Positions 36,710 to 45,096 of a DNA stretch of 64,000 nt are shown piece after piece. The stretch comes from Brucella haematophila (GTDB lineage: Bacteria; Pseudomonadota; Alphaproteobacteria; Rhizobiales; Rhizobiaceae). Location of the stretch: positions 164,600 to 228,599 of the forward strand of contig NZ_VCPE01000010.1 in the NCBI RefSeq assembly GCF_005938105.1. The letters run 5' to 3'. The notes under the pieces are model-generated. The model was not told where the DNA came from. It did not search any database and worked only from the letters and a program-made list of their open reading frames with translations. Position numbers and translations under genes: made by a program. Within the stretch, counting starts at the first letter, position 1, and each line of letters starts with the position of its first letter.

Positions 36710-37525
36710 ATGATGCCGGGGGCTTGGACTATTATGAAGCGCGGGGACGACAGATACCGTATTGCAGCGCGACTGTTGCGCATTGCCACCATCGCTTTGC
36801 TGCCGCTGGCAGCCGCCGCCTGCACGACGACTTCCGCCGAGCAGCCGGTCGCGGTCATCATGCCTCAGCCTGTTGTTCAGCCGGTTGTGGCGGAACCGCA
36901 GCCGGTGCAAGTCGCAGCCGTGGCAGAACCGGAAGTGCAGACGGCGCGCAGCGAATATGAAGTGATGTATGGCGCTGTCACCGACGGCAAGAACTTCATT
37001 CCCGCGCTTGATGTGAACAAGATTGCCGAGCGCAACCTGCGCAAGCAGGTGGATTATGCGACCGATCATCCGGTTGGCACCATCATTGTCGATCCCTATG
37101 CGCGCTATCTTTATCTCGTGCAGCCGGGCGGCAAGGCCATGCGCTATTCGGTCGGTGTCGGCCGCGCCGGGCTGACCTTCAAGGGCGAAGCCAAGGTTGC
37201 CTATAAATCGCAATGGCCGCGCTGGACCCCGACCGCCAACATGATCAAGCGCAATCCCGACCACTACGCGAAATATGCCAATGGTCTGGAGGGCGGCATC
37301 CGCAATCCGCTTGGCGCCCGCGCACTCTATCTTTATCGCGACGGCAAGGACACGCTCTATCGTATCCATGGCACCAATGAGCCGTGGTCGGTCGGCAAGG
37401 CGGCGTCCTCGGGCTGTATCCGTCTTTTCAATCAGGACATTCTCGATCTCTACAAGCGCGCCCCGACGGGTGCCCGCGTTGTGGTGCTCGACAAGTCCCA
37501 ATCTGGCATGGGAGCTAGTTCATGA
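36710..37525 (+). CDS. L,D-transpeptidase (YkuD family), membrane-anchored or secreted
   Basis: This 271-residue protein has an N-terminal hydrophobic segment ending in LLPLAAAACTTT, a possible but not ideal lipobox. A Pro/Val/Gln-rich linker follows (residues about 45-80), then a YkuD catalytic domain from about 120 (GTIIVDPYARYLYLVQPGG). The active-site motif is HGTNEPWSVG...SSGCIRLFN with the nucleophilic Cys. Such enzymes make 3-3 crosslinks or attach outer-membrane proteins to peptidoglycan. ATG 36710 has AAGG 7 bases upstream. It overlaps the next gene by four bases, linking it to DsbA-like thiol chemistry, plausibly because the active Cys must stay reduced. Confidence 0.9.
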   Translation: MMPGAWTIMKRGDDRYRIAARLLRIATIALLPLAAAACTTTSAEQPVAVIMPQPVVQPVVAEPQPVQVAAVAEPEVQTARSEYEVMYGAVTDGKNFIPALDVNKIAERNLRKQVDYATDHPVGTIIVDPYARYLYLVQPGGKAMRYSVGVGRAGLTFKGEAKVAYKSQWPRWTPTANMIKRNPDHYAKYANGLEGGIRNPLGARALYLYRDGKDTLYRIHGTNEPWSVGKAASSGCIRLFNQDILDLYKRAPTGARVVVLDKSQSGMGASS

Positions 37526-38136
37526 TAAACCGCCGTCAGATGCTGGCTGTTTCAGCCGGGACCATTGCGACACTCGGATTCTCGGGTGCGCAGGGTCTGG
37601 CACAGGCCGTTCCGACCGTGGCCGAGGTTCTCTACGACAAGGAAATCCCGGTTCTCGGTAATCCGCATGGCAATGTCACCATCGTCGAATATTTCGACTA
37701 TCAATGCCCCTATTGTAAAAAGGGCCATGGTGAACTGATGCGTGTCGTCAAGGATGACGGCAATGTGCGGCTGGTTCTGAAGGACTGGATCATTTTCGGC
37801 GATATGTCGGCCTATGCGGCGCGGCTTGTTCTGGCTGCGGAAAAGTCCGGCAATTACGCCAAGGCCATGGAAGCGCTGATGGCCACGCCGGGCCGTCTGA
37901 CCAAGGAGCAGGTTGATGCGGCCATGAAGAAGGGCGGTCTCGACGCCGCCAAGCTTGAAGCAGCCTATAAGGCTGATTCCAGGCGGATCAATGGCATTCT
38001 CGAGCGCAACATGAATCAGGGTGAAGCGTTCAATTTCAGCGGCACTCCGTCTTTCGTCATCGGCACCAAGCTTTATGGCGGCGTGATGAAGCAGCAGGAA
38101 TTGATCGCGGCCATTGCGGATGCGCGTAAATCCTGA
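37522..38136 (+). CDS. DsbA/Com1-family periplasmic thiol oxidoreductase
   Basis: This 204-residue thioredoxin-fold protein has the active site CPYC (Cys62, Cys65; YFDYQCPYCKKG) and a cis-proline loop (SGTPSFVIG). The N-terminus NRRQMLAVSAGTIATLG looks like a twin-arginine signal, so export by Tat is possible. Its start overlaps the transpeptidase stop (ATGA). It may act as a disulfide oxidase or isomerase partner for DsbD. The direction cannot be told from sequence. Confidence 0.92.
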   Translation: MINRRQMLAVSAGTIATLGFSGAQGLAQAVPTVAEVLYDKEIPVLGNPHGNVTIVEYFDYQCPYCKKGHGELMRVVKDDGNVRLVLKDWIIFGDMSAYAARLVLAAEKSGNYAKAMEALMATPGRLTKEQVDAAMKKGGLDAAKLEAAYKADSRRINGILERNMNQGEAFNFSGTPSFVIGTKLYGGVMKQQELIAAIADARKS

Positions 38137-38164
38137 TCGCTGGTATCGATCGATATTTCGATGA

Positions 38165-38192
38165 AGGCGGGTCTGCAAAGGCCCGCTTTTCT
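38165..38192 (+). terminator. Terminator after the dsbD-ldt-dsbA group
   Basis: A GCGGG / CCCGC hairpin with a loop of about ten bases is followed by TTTTCTC. It lies 30 bases after the DsbA-like stop. Confidence 0.7.
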
Positions 38193-38276
38193 CATTTCGA
38201 ATTTGAAAGCAAGCAGCGGAGTGTGAGCGCCCTTGTAAGGTCCTATGTCTGGTTCATATAAAGAAGGAACACGGAC

Positions 38277-39362
38277 ATGAACCTTATGACCCTCAAAACG
38301 CATGATCCCGATGAAAGCCGCTGGCAGAAGGTGCTCGGACGCGACAAGGCGTCGGATGGTGCCTTCGTTTATGCCGTGCGCACCACTGGCGTTTATTGCC
38401 GCCCATCCTGCCCGTCGCGGCGGGGAAAGCGCGACAATGTGCAGTTTTTCGATCGTTGTGAAGATGCGGAGCAGGCAGGTTTTCGCCCCTGCATGCGCTG
38501 CAAGCCGCATCTGACCGAAACGCTCGCAACACAGAACAATGCGCGCCATGCCGAAATCGTGGCCGCTGCCTGCCGGTATATCGAAGCAGCAGAAGAAGTG
38601 CCGTCTCTGGAAGAAATCGCGGATGCAGTGAAGACCAGCCCGGCGCATTTCCATCGCATTTTCAAAGCCTTCACCGGGCTGACGCCCAAGGCTTATGCCG
38701 ACGCACATCGCGCCCGGAAAATGCGTGTGGCGCTCGACGCGCCGGAAATCCGCGTGACCGATGCGATCTATGACGCCGGTTACAATTCCAGCAGCCGCTT
38801 CTATGAAGCCTCAGACCGGATTCTTGGAATGACACCAAAGGCTTACCGGCAGGGCGGCAAGGATGCCGACATTCGTTTCGCCATCGGGCAATCGGCGCTT
38901 GGCGCAGTCCTTGTGGCGGCGAGCGAGAAGGGCGTCTGCGCCATCTTGATGGGCGACGACCCGGAAGCACTGATCCGCGATCTGGAAAAGCGCTTTCCCA
39001 AAGCCAATCTCATCGGCGCTGATCGCGATTTTGAAGACATGATCGCGCAGGTGGTCGGCTTTGTCGAAGCGCCGGGCATCGGTCTCGATCTGCCGCTCGA
39101 CCTGCGCGGCACGGCGTTCCAGCAGCGCGTCTGGCAGGCCTTGCGTGAAATTCCCGCAGGAAAAACAGCGAGCTATACGGATATTGCCGAACGGATCGGC
39201 GCGCCGAAAGCCGTTCGCGCCGTTGCGCAGGCCTGCGCCGCCAATAAGATCGCCGTCGCGGTGCCATGCCATCGTGTGGTGCGCAATGATGGCGGGCTGT
39301 CTGGCTATCGCTGGGGTGTCGAGCGCAAGCGCGACCTCCTGAAGCGGGAGCGTGAAGCATGA
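38277..39362 (+). CDS. ada: Bifunctional Ada: methyl-sensing activator and O6-methylguanine-DNA methyltransferase
   Basis: This 361-residue protein has the full Ada layout. A zinc-thiolate methylphosphotriester domain (Cys41, Cys45, Cys72, Cys75) comes first, then an AraC-type helix-turn-helix (residues about 90-180, PAHFHRIFKAFTGLTPKAY), and a C-terminal methyltransferase with AVPCHRVV, whose Cys331 accepts the alkyl group. Methylated Ada normally activates its own operon, which here appears to include the next gene (four-base ATGA overlap). Confidence 0.94.
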   Translation: MNLMTLKTHDPDESRWQKVLGRDKASDGAFVYAVRTTGVYCRPSCPSRRGKRDNVQFFDRCEDAEQAGFRPCMRCKPHLTETLATQNNARHAEIVAAACRYIEAAEEVPSLEEIADAVKTSPAHFHRIFKAFTGLTPKAYADAHRARKMRVALDAPEIRVTDAIYDAGYNSSSRFYEASDRILGMTPKAYRQGGKDADIRFAIGQSALGAVLVAASEKGVCAILMGDDPEALIRDLEKRFPKANLIGADRDFEDMIAQVVGFVEAPGIGLDLPLDLRGTAFQQRVWQALREIPAGKTASYTDIAERIGAPKAVRAVAQACAANKIAVAVPCHRVVRNDGGLSGYRWGVERKRDLLKREREA

Positions 39363-40081
39363 GCGGCGACGTGGAAAAGGCGGCGGCAAAAGTCGCCGCC
39401 TATGACTGGGAGAAGATTGGCGTCGAACTCGACACATTCGGTACGGCCATTCTCCCGAAACTTCTCTCCGAAAACGAGTGCCACAATTTCGCCACGAGAT
39501 GGCATGATTCCGCCGCATTTCGCACCACCATTTCCATGGCGCGGCACGGTTTTGGACGCGGCGAATACAAATATTACGCCAATCCGCTGCCTGCCTTAAT
39601 TGGGAGCCTGCGCGCCAGCCTCTATCCGCAGCTCGCGCCCATCGCCAATGGGTGGAGCCGGAGAATGGGCAGCGACACCCGCTATCCGCCGACCCATGAC
39701 GCATTTCTGGAACGCTGCCATGCAGCCGGGCAGTCGCGCCCGACACCGCTTCTCCTGCAATATGTGGAGGGGGATTATAATTGTCTGCATCAGGACCTTT
39801 ATGGTGACATCGCCTTCCCGTTACAGGTGGCCATTCTCCTGTCGAAACCGGGCGAGGATTTCATGGGTGGCGAATTCGTGCTCACCGAGCAACGCCCGCG
39901 TATGCAGAGCAGGGCGGAGGTGGTGCCGCTTCAACAGGGCGATGCGGTGATCTTCGCCGTCAACGACCGACCGGTACAAGGCACGCGCGGCGACTACCGG
40001 GTCAAGATGCGGCACGGCGTCAGCCGTATCCGCTCCGGCATGCGACATACGCTGGGCATAATCTTTCACGATGCGCGATAG
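39359..40081 (+). CDS. 2OG-Fe(II) oxygenase family protein coupled to ada
   Basis: This 240-residue protein has a double-stranded beta-helix dioxygenase pattern. Iron ligands appear as His144-x-Asp146 (NCLHQDLYGD) and His219 (MRHGVSRI), and the basic residue expected for 2-oxoglutarate is Arg229 (SGMRHTLGI). It is not a typical AlkB, since it lacks the AlkB nucleotide-recognition lid and the RxxxxxR end. Translational coupling to ada suggests a role in alkylation damage repair or response. The substrate is unknown. Confidence 0.85.
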   Translation: MSGDVEKAAAKVAAYDWEKIGVELDTFGTAILPKLLSENECHNFATRWHDSAAFRTTISMARHGFGRGEYKYYANPLPALIGSLRASLYPQLAPIANGWSRRMGSDTRYPPTHDAFLERCHAAGQSRPTPLLLQYVEGDYNCLHQDLYGDIAFPLQVAILLSKPGEDFMGGEFVLTEQRPRMQSRAEVVPLQQGDAVIFAVNDRPVQGTRGDYRVKMRHGVSRIRSGMRHTLGIIFHDAR

Positions 40082-40150
40082 GCCGACATAAAGGGTTGAA
40101 CCGAAATGCGTATTAGCCTTTGATCGCGCAAAGGATTGAAGGAGTCGACC

Positions 40151-40501
40151 ATGAGCGTAACCATCTACGGTATCAAAAACTGCGACACCATGAAGAAGGC
40201 GCGCACATGGCTTGAGGACCATGGCATCGACTATGGTTTTCACGATTACAAGAAGGAAGGGCTCGATGCGGCAACACTCGACCGCTTCCTGAAAACCGTC
40301 GCCTGGGAACAGCTTTTGAACCGCGCTGGCACGACTTTTCGCAAATTGCCGGAAGAAGCGCGCCAGAATGTCGATGCCGCCAAGGCGCGGGCGCTGATGC
40401 TGGAACAGCCATCCATGGTCAAGCGTCCGGTGCTCGACAAGGACGGCGTGCTGACGGTCGGTTTCAAGCCGGATCAGTATGAGGCCTTCTTCAAGTCTTG
40501 A
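40151..40501 (+). CDS. ArsC/YffB (Spx-like) family thioredoxin-fold protein
   Basis: This 116-residue protein begins with the ArsC-family redox motif YGIKNCDTMKKA (Cys11) and has the conserved KRPVLDKDG loop near residue 95. True arsenate reductases have further arginines and an ars context, both absent here. The YffB-type branch, of unknown substrate and possibly glutathione-linked, fits better. ATG 40151 follows GGAG by about 7 bases. It stands alone on the plus strand between the oxygenase and FUSC genes. Confidence 0.85.
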   Translation: MSVTIYGIKNCDTMKKARTWLEDHGIDYGFHDYKKEGLDAATLDRFLKTVAWEQLLNRAGTTFRKLPEEARQNVDAAKARALMLEQPSMVKRPVLDKDGVLTVGFKPDQYEAFFKS

Positions 40502-40558
40502 GCTGCCGGGCTTCTGCCATAGATATCTGCGGATAGGTCTGTCGAAGCGGAGAAAGCC

Positions 40559-41590
40559 ATGCATCAACGCTTGAACAAGATCGTTCAGCAATGGTCGGTG
40601 AGCTGGCGCGATGCGCTGGTTGCGTCCATTGCGGGCGCTGTGGCGTGGCTGATCTGTCAGTGGCTTCTCGGCCAGCCGCGGCCGGTCTTTGCCATGGTCA
40701 CGGCGGTGATCTGCCTTGCGCCTAACCTGCCAAACCACGGCAAGCAGGCTATCGGCGTCATGGTCGGCGTAACGACAGGTGTGGTGATCGGAGAACTGTC
40801 GCTTCTGTTGCCCGAAACCATTCCCGTCATGCATATGGCGGTGGTGACCTTCATCGCCATGGTGCTGGCGACATCGTTCGGCATGGCGCCAGCGATTGCC
40901 ATCCAGTCCGGTGTTTCGGCCATTCTGGTGCTGGCCATGGGGCCGCAAGTGGCGGGTGTGACCCGCCTGATCGACGTTCTGGTGGGGGCAGGTGTCGGGC
41001 TTTTGTTCAGCCAGATCTTGCTGACGCCTGACCCGGTGCGCCTGATCGACAGGGCGGCGCGTGGCCTGCTGGACCGGCTGGCAAATGGCCTGAAACAGGC
41101 GGCCATGGCGCTTGATAAACAGGACCCGGTGCGTGCGCAAAATGCGGTCAATCAGTTCACTTCCGCCCATCGGGCGGTCATCGCGCTGGGCGACGGCATT
41201 GCGCTTGCCCGCAGCAATGCGCGCTGGTCATTGCGCGGGCGGTTGGCGGCGCGCGAAGTGACCGAAATGGCCGGACGCTATGATCGTCGCGGCATTCGTC
41301 TTTATGCCTCGGCGCTGCTGTTCGGCGAAGCGCTTGGCAATGCGCTGCGCAAGAAAGAAGCTCCCCCGCCACCATGGGTCGGTGAGGCGTTGCAGATCAT
41401 CATCGCCAATTGTTCGCTGGATGAAGGCGTGGTGCCGCAGCGCATTCCGCCCGTGCCGAAGGAAATACCCTTCGGCTGGCGCGACTGCGTGCATCGGCTG
41501 GAGTCTGTGCAGGATACGCTGCTGCACTTCCTGCATTCGGGAATTCCCGACAGCGTGCCGGTCCAGACAACGAAGACGGCACATTCTTGA
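40559..41590 (+). CDS. FUSC/aromatic acid exporter family membrane protein
   Basis: This 343-residue inner-membrane protein has about six hydrophobic segments in the first 160 residues (from DALVASIAGAVAWLICQWLLGQ to VLVGAGVGLLFSQILL). A cytoplasmic helical part without further spans follows. This is the half-size FUSC arrangement seen in efflux proteins such as AaeB relatives. No membrane-fusion partner gene is adjacent, so the substrate is unknown. Confidence 0.82.
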   Translation: MHQRLNKIVQQWSVSWRDALVASIAGAVAWLICQWLLGQPRPVFAMVTAVICLAPNLPNHGKQAIGVMVGVTTGVVIGELSLLLPETIPVMHMAVVTFIAMVLATSFGMAPAIAIQSGVSAILVLAMGPQVAGVTRLIDVLVGAGVGLLFSQILLTPDPVRLIDRAARGLLDRLANGLKQAAMALDKQDPVRAQNAVNQFTSAHRAVIALGDGIALARSNARWSLRGRLAAREVTEMAGRYDRRGIRLYASALLFGEALGNALRKKEAPPPPWVGEALQIIIANCSLDEGVVPQRIPPVPKEIPFGWRDCVHRLESVQDTLLHFLHSGIPDSVPVQTTKTAHS

Positions 41591-41610
41591 GCAATTTCAG
41601 TTGAAATTGC
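41591..41610 (+). terminator. Hairpin directly after the FUSC gene
   Basis: GCAATTTCA and TGAAATTGC form a perfect 9-bp stem with a two-base loop, starting at the stop codon. There is only a short T-run after it, so it may be a weak terminator or a transcript-stabilising stem. Confidence 0.5.
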
Positions 41611-41657
41611 TTGCCGGACCTTGGGAAGCGTTGCGCACCTTTTCGGCTGTTACGTTA

Positions 41658-41870
41658 CTACCATGGATGCGTCCGCACCGGACTTGCCAGAACACTGGAT
41701 TCTATCGAACCCCGATCGGCGGATATTTGCCGTTCCCGTTGAATGGCGTCGGCTTCAATAGCGGAAACGCGACTGTTTCCAGAAGAAGGAGATACAAAAG
41801 TGCGAGATGATTGCCCCGCACAGCCTGCAAGAACGATCATGGATAAAACAACACAGGAACTGAAATTCAT
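41658..41870 (-). CDS. Small putative lipoprotein
   Basis: This 70-residue protein has a short hydrophobic N-terminus and a clear lipobox VLAGC (SMIVLAGCAGQ), so the mature protein would be about 52 residues, lipidated and polar. ATG 41870 is taken. An upstream in-frame GTG at 41879 is possible. The ribosome site is weak and no family is recognised. The lipobox is the main reason to keep it. Confidence 0.5.
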   Translation of the reverse strand: MNFSSCVVLSMIVLAGCAGQSSRTFVSPSSGNSRVSAIEADAIQRERQISADRGSIESSVLASPVRTHPW

Positions 41871-42036
41871 TATGTCCACTTATTGATAGGGTTCAAAATA
41901 TTGGGATGTAAAATTACTACATAGAATCAATCGGTTAGTTGCCAATTGATGATAACACGCTGTGAGATAGTTCACATATGTCCGGGTTGCAAGACCCGGG
42001 CCATGTATCGTCCGTCATCAGCCGGATTGAAATGGC

Positions 42037-42068
42037 GAATAGGGGAATAGGGGAATAGGGGAATAGGG
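42037..42068 (+). repeat. Octamer tandem repeat GAATAGGG, four copies
   Basis: There are four perfect 8-bp units. The same octamer family occurs as TTACTCCC units 60 bases downstream on the opposite strand sense, giving an overall inverted layout. Confidence 0.9.
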
Positions 42069-42122
42069 TGGGAACTCGGAGCCTCTAAAAAAATTGCTTG
42101 CGCTGAACGAGCGCCCGCGATC

Positions 42123-42202
42123 CTCTTCCCTTACTCCCTTACTCCCTTACTCCCTTACTCCCTTACTCCCTTACTCCCTTACTCCCTTACTCCCTTACTC
42201 CC
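42123..42202 (+). repeat. Octamer minisatellite TTACTCCC, nine perfect copies plus one degenerate
   Basis: Nine exact head-to-tail 8-bp units run from 42131 to 42202, preceded by the variant CTCTTCCC. Octamer tandem repeats are known to vary in copy number in Brucella and are used for strain typing. This locus is a good candidate for such variation. Confidence 0.93.
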
Positions 42203-42312
42203 CTTGATCGCTGCCATCAGAAAAATTCAATTGTACGCCCGCGCTTGAGGGGTATTTTGCGGCGCAAGATGCAGTTCTCTCCCAGCACCACAGTTGCATT
42301 CTTCGTGATGCC

Positions 42313-42395
42313 GGGCTGCAACGAGCAATTTCCTGTGCTCCGGTGCTCACGTACGTTGAAGTACGCTCCGCTCCGGTGCGCGAAAATCACTCGTT
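42313..42395 (-). repeat. Bru-RS-like palindromic intergenic repeat, copy 3
   Basis: On the minus strand this copy shows GATTTTCGCGCACCGGAGCG, then GAGCGTACTTC, ACGTACGTGAGCACCGG and AGGAAATTGC. It matches copies 1 and 2 with a few substitutions in the loop and flanks. Confidence 0.72.
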
Positions 42396-42475
42396 TCGCC
42401 ACGGCCTGACGAATTTGCAACTGCAGTGCTAAGTCGAACTTTCTCAAGTCAGCTTTTTCCCGTTCGGATATTTCA

Positions 42476-43651
42476 ATGTCATCCTCCCCCAACTCCGCTC
42501 AACACCAGACGGCGATCCGTTATGCGCTGGGCGGTTTTCTCGCCATGGCGTCTGCAATGGGCATTGGCCGTTTCATCTATACGCCGATCCTCCCGGGCAT
42601 GATGGCCGATCTTGGCTTCAACGCCGCTGATGCAGGCTTCATCGCTTCCGCCAATTATATCGGCTATCTGCTTGGCGCTGTGGCGGCGGGCTATGGCTGG
42701 TCGGCAGGCATTGAACGGGCCAGCGTCATCACCGGTCTCATCATCAGCGCGGTGCTTTGCGCGGCGATGGCGCTGTTCGACGGCGTCTGGATGTTTGCAG
42801 CCATCCGCTTTGCTGCCGGTTTCATCAGCGCGGTGACCATGATCCTCTGCACGGCTATCGTGCTCAGCCATGTGACCGCCGCAGAGCGCAGCGGGCTTGG
42901 TGCGGTGCATTTCGGCGGTGTGGGCAGCGGTATCGCCATTTCGGCGGTGCTGGTTGCCGCCATCCGCTTTTCCGGCCTTGGCTGGCGTGCGGATTGGGTC
43001 GGTGCGGCTTTACTCACGCTGGTCATGCTGGTGGGCGTGATCTTTCTGGTGCGCGAAGGGCCGCGCGGCAATGGCGGCAACACCCGTGAACCGGCTTTGC
43101 CGAAAAGCTTTGCCTTCAACGCATTGGCGCTTGCCTATGGCATTTTCGGCTTCGGCTATGTCATCACGGCCACGTTTCTGATCGCCATCGTGCGCGCCAA
43201 TGAAGGCGGACCGCTGATGGAAGCAGCCGTGTGGATCGTCACCGGCCTGACCGCCGCGCCATCCATCTGGCTTTGGTCTCCGGCGGCGAAAAAGTTCGGC
43301 CTGTTCAACGCTTTCGCGCTGACGGCGCTACTGGAAGCCATAGGCGTTGCTGCCAGCGTCGTTATTGCGCCGCCCGTTGGCCCGCTGGTTGGCGGTGCGC
43401 TTCTGGGCATGACCTTCATGGCGCTGACGGCTTTCGGTCTCCAGATTGCGCGGGTACTGGCTCCGGCATCGCCAAAGCGGGCGCTGGCGCGCATGACCGT
43501 GTCGTTCAGTGTCGGGCAGATTGTCGGGCCGCTGGTCGCCGGTTACATGGCGCAGCGTTCCGGCTCGTTCACCTCGGCCAGTCTCGCTGCAGCGCTTTCG
43601 CTGGTGGCTGTTGCCGTCATTGGCGTGCTCGCCGGTCAAAAGGCCAAGTAG
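42476..43651 (+). CDS. MFS transporter, YbfB/YjiJ family
   Basis: This 391-residue protein has twelve predicted helices. The N-terminal [24 protein letters not shown] matches the YbfB/YjiJ family, whose substrates are mostly undefined. ATG 42476 is the first in-frame start, with little ribosome-site signal (GTTCGGATATTTCA). No operon partner is seen. The upstream region is occupied by repeats, and bacA follows 120 bases later with its own leader hairpin. Confidence 0.88.
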   Translation: MSSSPNSAQHQTAIRYALGGFLAMASAMGIGRFIYTPILPGMMADLGFNAADAGFIASANYIGYLLGAVAAGYGWSAGIERASVITGLIISAVLCAAMALFDGVWMFAAIRFAAGFISAVTMILCTAIVLSHVTAAERSGLGAVHFGGVGSGIAISAVLVAAIRFSGLGWRADWVGAALLTLVMLVGVIFLVREGPRGNGGNTREPALPKSFAFNALALAYGIFGFGYVITATFLIAIVRANEGGPLMEAAVWIVTGLTAAPSIWLWSPAAKKFGLFNAFALTALLEAIGVAASVVIAPPVGPLVGGALLGMTFMALTAFGLQIARVLAPASPKRALARMTVSFSVGQIVGPLVAGYMAQRSGSFTSASLAAALSLVAVAVIGVLAGQKAK

Positions 43652-43729
43652 AGCGCTAAAAGCAGGAAACTAATAAGATTTCTGGCAAAATCTTACAAAT
43701 ATTTAACTGGTAAAGGCACGGTAACAGGC

Positions 43730-43758
43730 ATTCTATGGGGCCGATAACCCCATAGAAT
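43730..43758 (+). terminator. Strong hairpin in the short leader of bacA
   Basis: ATTCTATGGGG and CCCCATAGAAT form a perfect 11-bp stem with a 7-base loop. It is followed by CGGGACCTTTTTC, and the bacA GTG is only 13 bases after the stem. It could terminate the upstream MFS transcript. Because it abuts the start codon, it could instead be an attenuator or a structure controlling translation. Confidence 0.6.
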
Positions 43759-43771
43759 CGGGACCTTTTTC

Positions 43772-45022
43772 GTGTTCGTATCTTTCTTCCCCCGCCCCAA
43801 ATTGTTCTTTCCGTCTGTCGTGCTCTGGAGCCTGCTGGCTGTCCTTAGCTGGTATATGGGGGGAGAAAATCTCGGGCGTCTTTTCGGCCTGCCGCCCGCA
43901 GCGCCGGATGCCGCGCCGATCATCGGCGCAAGCATTTTCTGGTCCGCGCCGTTCCTCTGGTTCTATATCTATTTCGCTGTGGTGACTTTTGCGTTCTACG
44001 CGTTCTGGGCAGTGTTCTCGCCGCATCCATGGCAGCGTTGGTCGATTCTCGGTTCAGCGCTGATCCTGTTCACGACCTATTTTTCGGTGCAGGCCAGCGT
44101 GGCGGTGAATGCCTGGTATGGGCCGTTCTATGATATGGTGCAGAAGGCGCTGTCGACGCCGGGTTCGGTCACGGCCAGCGATTTCTATTGGGGCACGGTC
44201 GACTTTCTCGGTATCGCCTTCATCGCGGTCACGATCGGCGTGCTGAGCCTGTTCTTCGTCAGCCATTACATCTTCCGCTGGCGCACGGCGATGAATGATT
44301 ATTACATGAGCCACTGGCCGCAACTGCGCCACATCGAAGGTGCCGCGCAGCGCGTGCAGGAAGACACGATGCGCTTTTCCTCAACACTGGAACAGTTGGG
44401 CGTCAGTCTGGTGAAGGCCGTCATGACATTGATCGCCTTCTTGCCCGTCTTGTTCAGTTTTTCCGAGAAGATCAATGAACTGCCGATCATCGGCGTCATC
44501 CCGCATGCGCTTGTCTGGGCGGCGGTTTTCTGGGCGGTATTCGGTACAGGCCTGCTGGCGCTGGTCGGCATCAAGCTGCCGGGGCTGGAATTCAACAATC
44601 AGCGCGTGGAAGCGGCCTATCGTAAGGAACTGGTCTATGGCGAGGATCATGATGATCGCGCTGGACCGGTTACGATGCGCGAATTGTTCCGCAATGTCCG
44701 GCACAATTACTTCCGGCTCTATTTCCACTATGTCTATTTCAACGTGGCCCGCATTCTCTATATCCAGGCGGACAATGTGTTTCCGACGGTCATCCTCATT
44801 CCGTCCATCGTGGCAGGCAAGCTGACATTGGGCCTGATGAACCAGATCAGCAACGTGTTCTCGCAGGTGCAGGGCTCGTTCCAGTATCTTGTCAATTCAT
44901 GGACGACGATCATCGAGCTTCTGTCGATCTACAAACGTCTGCGGGCTTTCGAGGCGACCATCCATGGCGAGCCGCTGCCGTCGCTGGATCGTGAAAATCT
45001 GGAAACACCGCAGGGCGTTTAA
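43772..45022 (+). CDS. bacA: BacA/SbmA family inner-membrane peptide transporter
   Basis: This 416-residue protein has seven or eight membrane segments and the SbmA/BacA signature stretches: [17 protein letters not shown] near residue 110, [15 protein letters not shown] near 167, and [14 protein letters not shown] near 189. Members import proline-rich and nodule peptides and affect very-long-chain lipid A. In Rhizobiales bacA is needed for chronic intracellular life. The start is GTG 43772 with GGGA about 8 bases before it, since no in-frame ATG is near the conserved N-terminus. The leader hairpin next to the start codon is unusual. Confidence 0.92.
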   Translation: MFVSFFPRPKLFFPSVVLWSLLAVLSWYMGGENLGRLFGLPPAAPDAAPIIGASIFWSAPFLWFYIYFAVVTFAFYAFWAVFSPHPWQRWSILGSALILFTTYFSVQASVAVNAWYGPFYDMVQKALSTPGSVTASDFYWGTVDFLGIAFIAVTIGVLSLFFVSHYIFRWRTAMNDYYMSHWPQLRHIEGAAQRVQEDTMRFSSTLEQLGVSLVKAVMTLIAFLPVLFSFSEKINELPIIGVIPHALVWAAVFWAVFGTGLLALVGIKLPGLEFNNQRVEAAYRKELVYGEDHDDRAGPVTMRELFRNVRHNYFRLYFHYVYFNVARILYIQADNVFPTVILIPSIVAGKLTLGLMNQISNVFSQVQGSFQYLVNSWTTIIELLSIYKRLRAFEATIHGEPLPSLDRENLETPQGV

Positions 45023-45096
45023 GGATGGGCACCAGCACCCTCGTGCTTCGAGACGGCGCTTACGTGCCTCCTCAGCATGAGGATTTGGAAAACCGG

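Larger units (their letters stand above)
41880..42475. other. Repeat-rich intergenic region, no supported gene
   Basis: This roughly 600-bp spacer contains an AT-rich start, a four-copy GAATAGGG run, a nine-copy TTACTCCC minisatellite and a Bru-RS-like palindrome. A minus-strand frame across 42217-42492 reads through the palindrome and is not believed. Confidence 0.65.

Noticed and set aside
35276-37501. 741-codon minus-strand frame opposite dsbD and the L,D-transpeptidase gene
   Set aside because: It spans two well-defined plus-strand genes and their spacer, with composition typical of an antisense shadow.
42123-42202. CRISPR array
   Set aside because: Units are 8 bp, perfectly contiguous and without spacers, so this is a minisatellite. 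No cas genes are present in the window.
42217-42492. Minus-strand 91-residue frame next to the octamer repeats
   Set aside because: It reads straight through the Bru-RS-like palindrome, overlaps the start of the MFS gene, and has no ribosome site.
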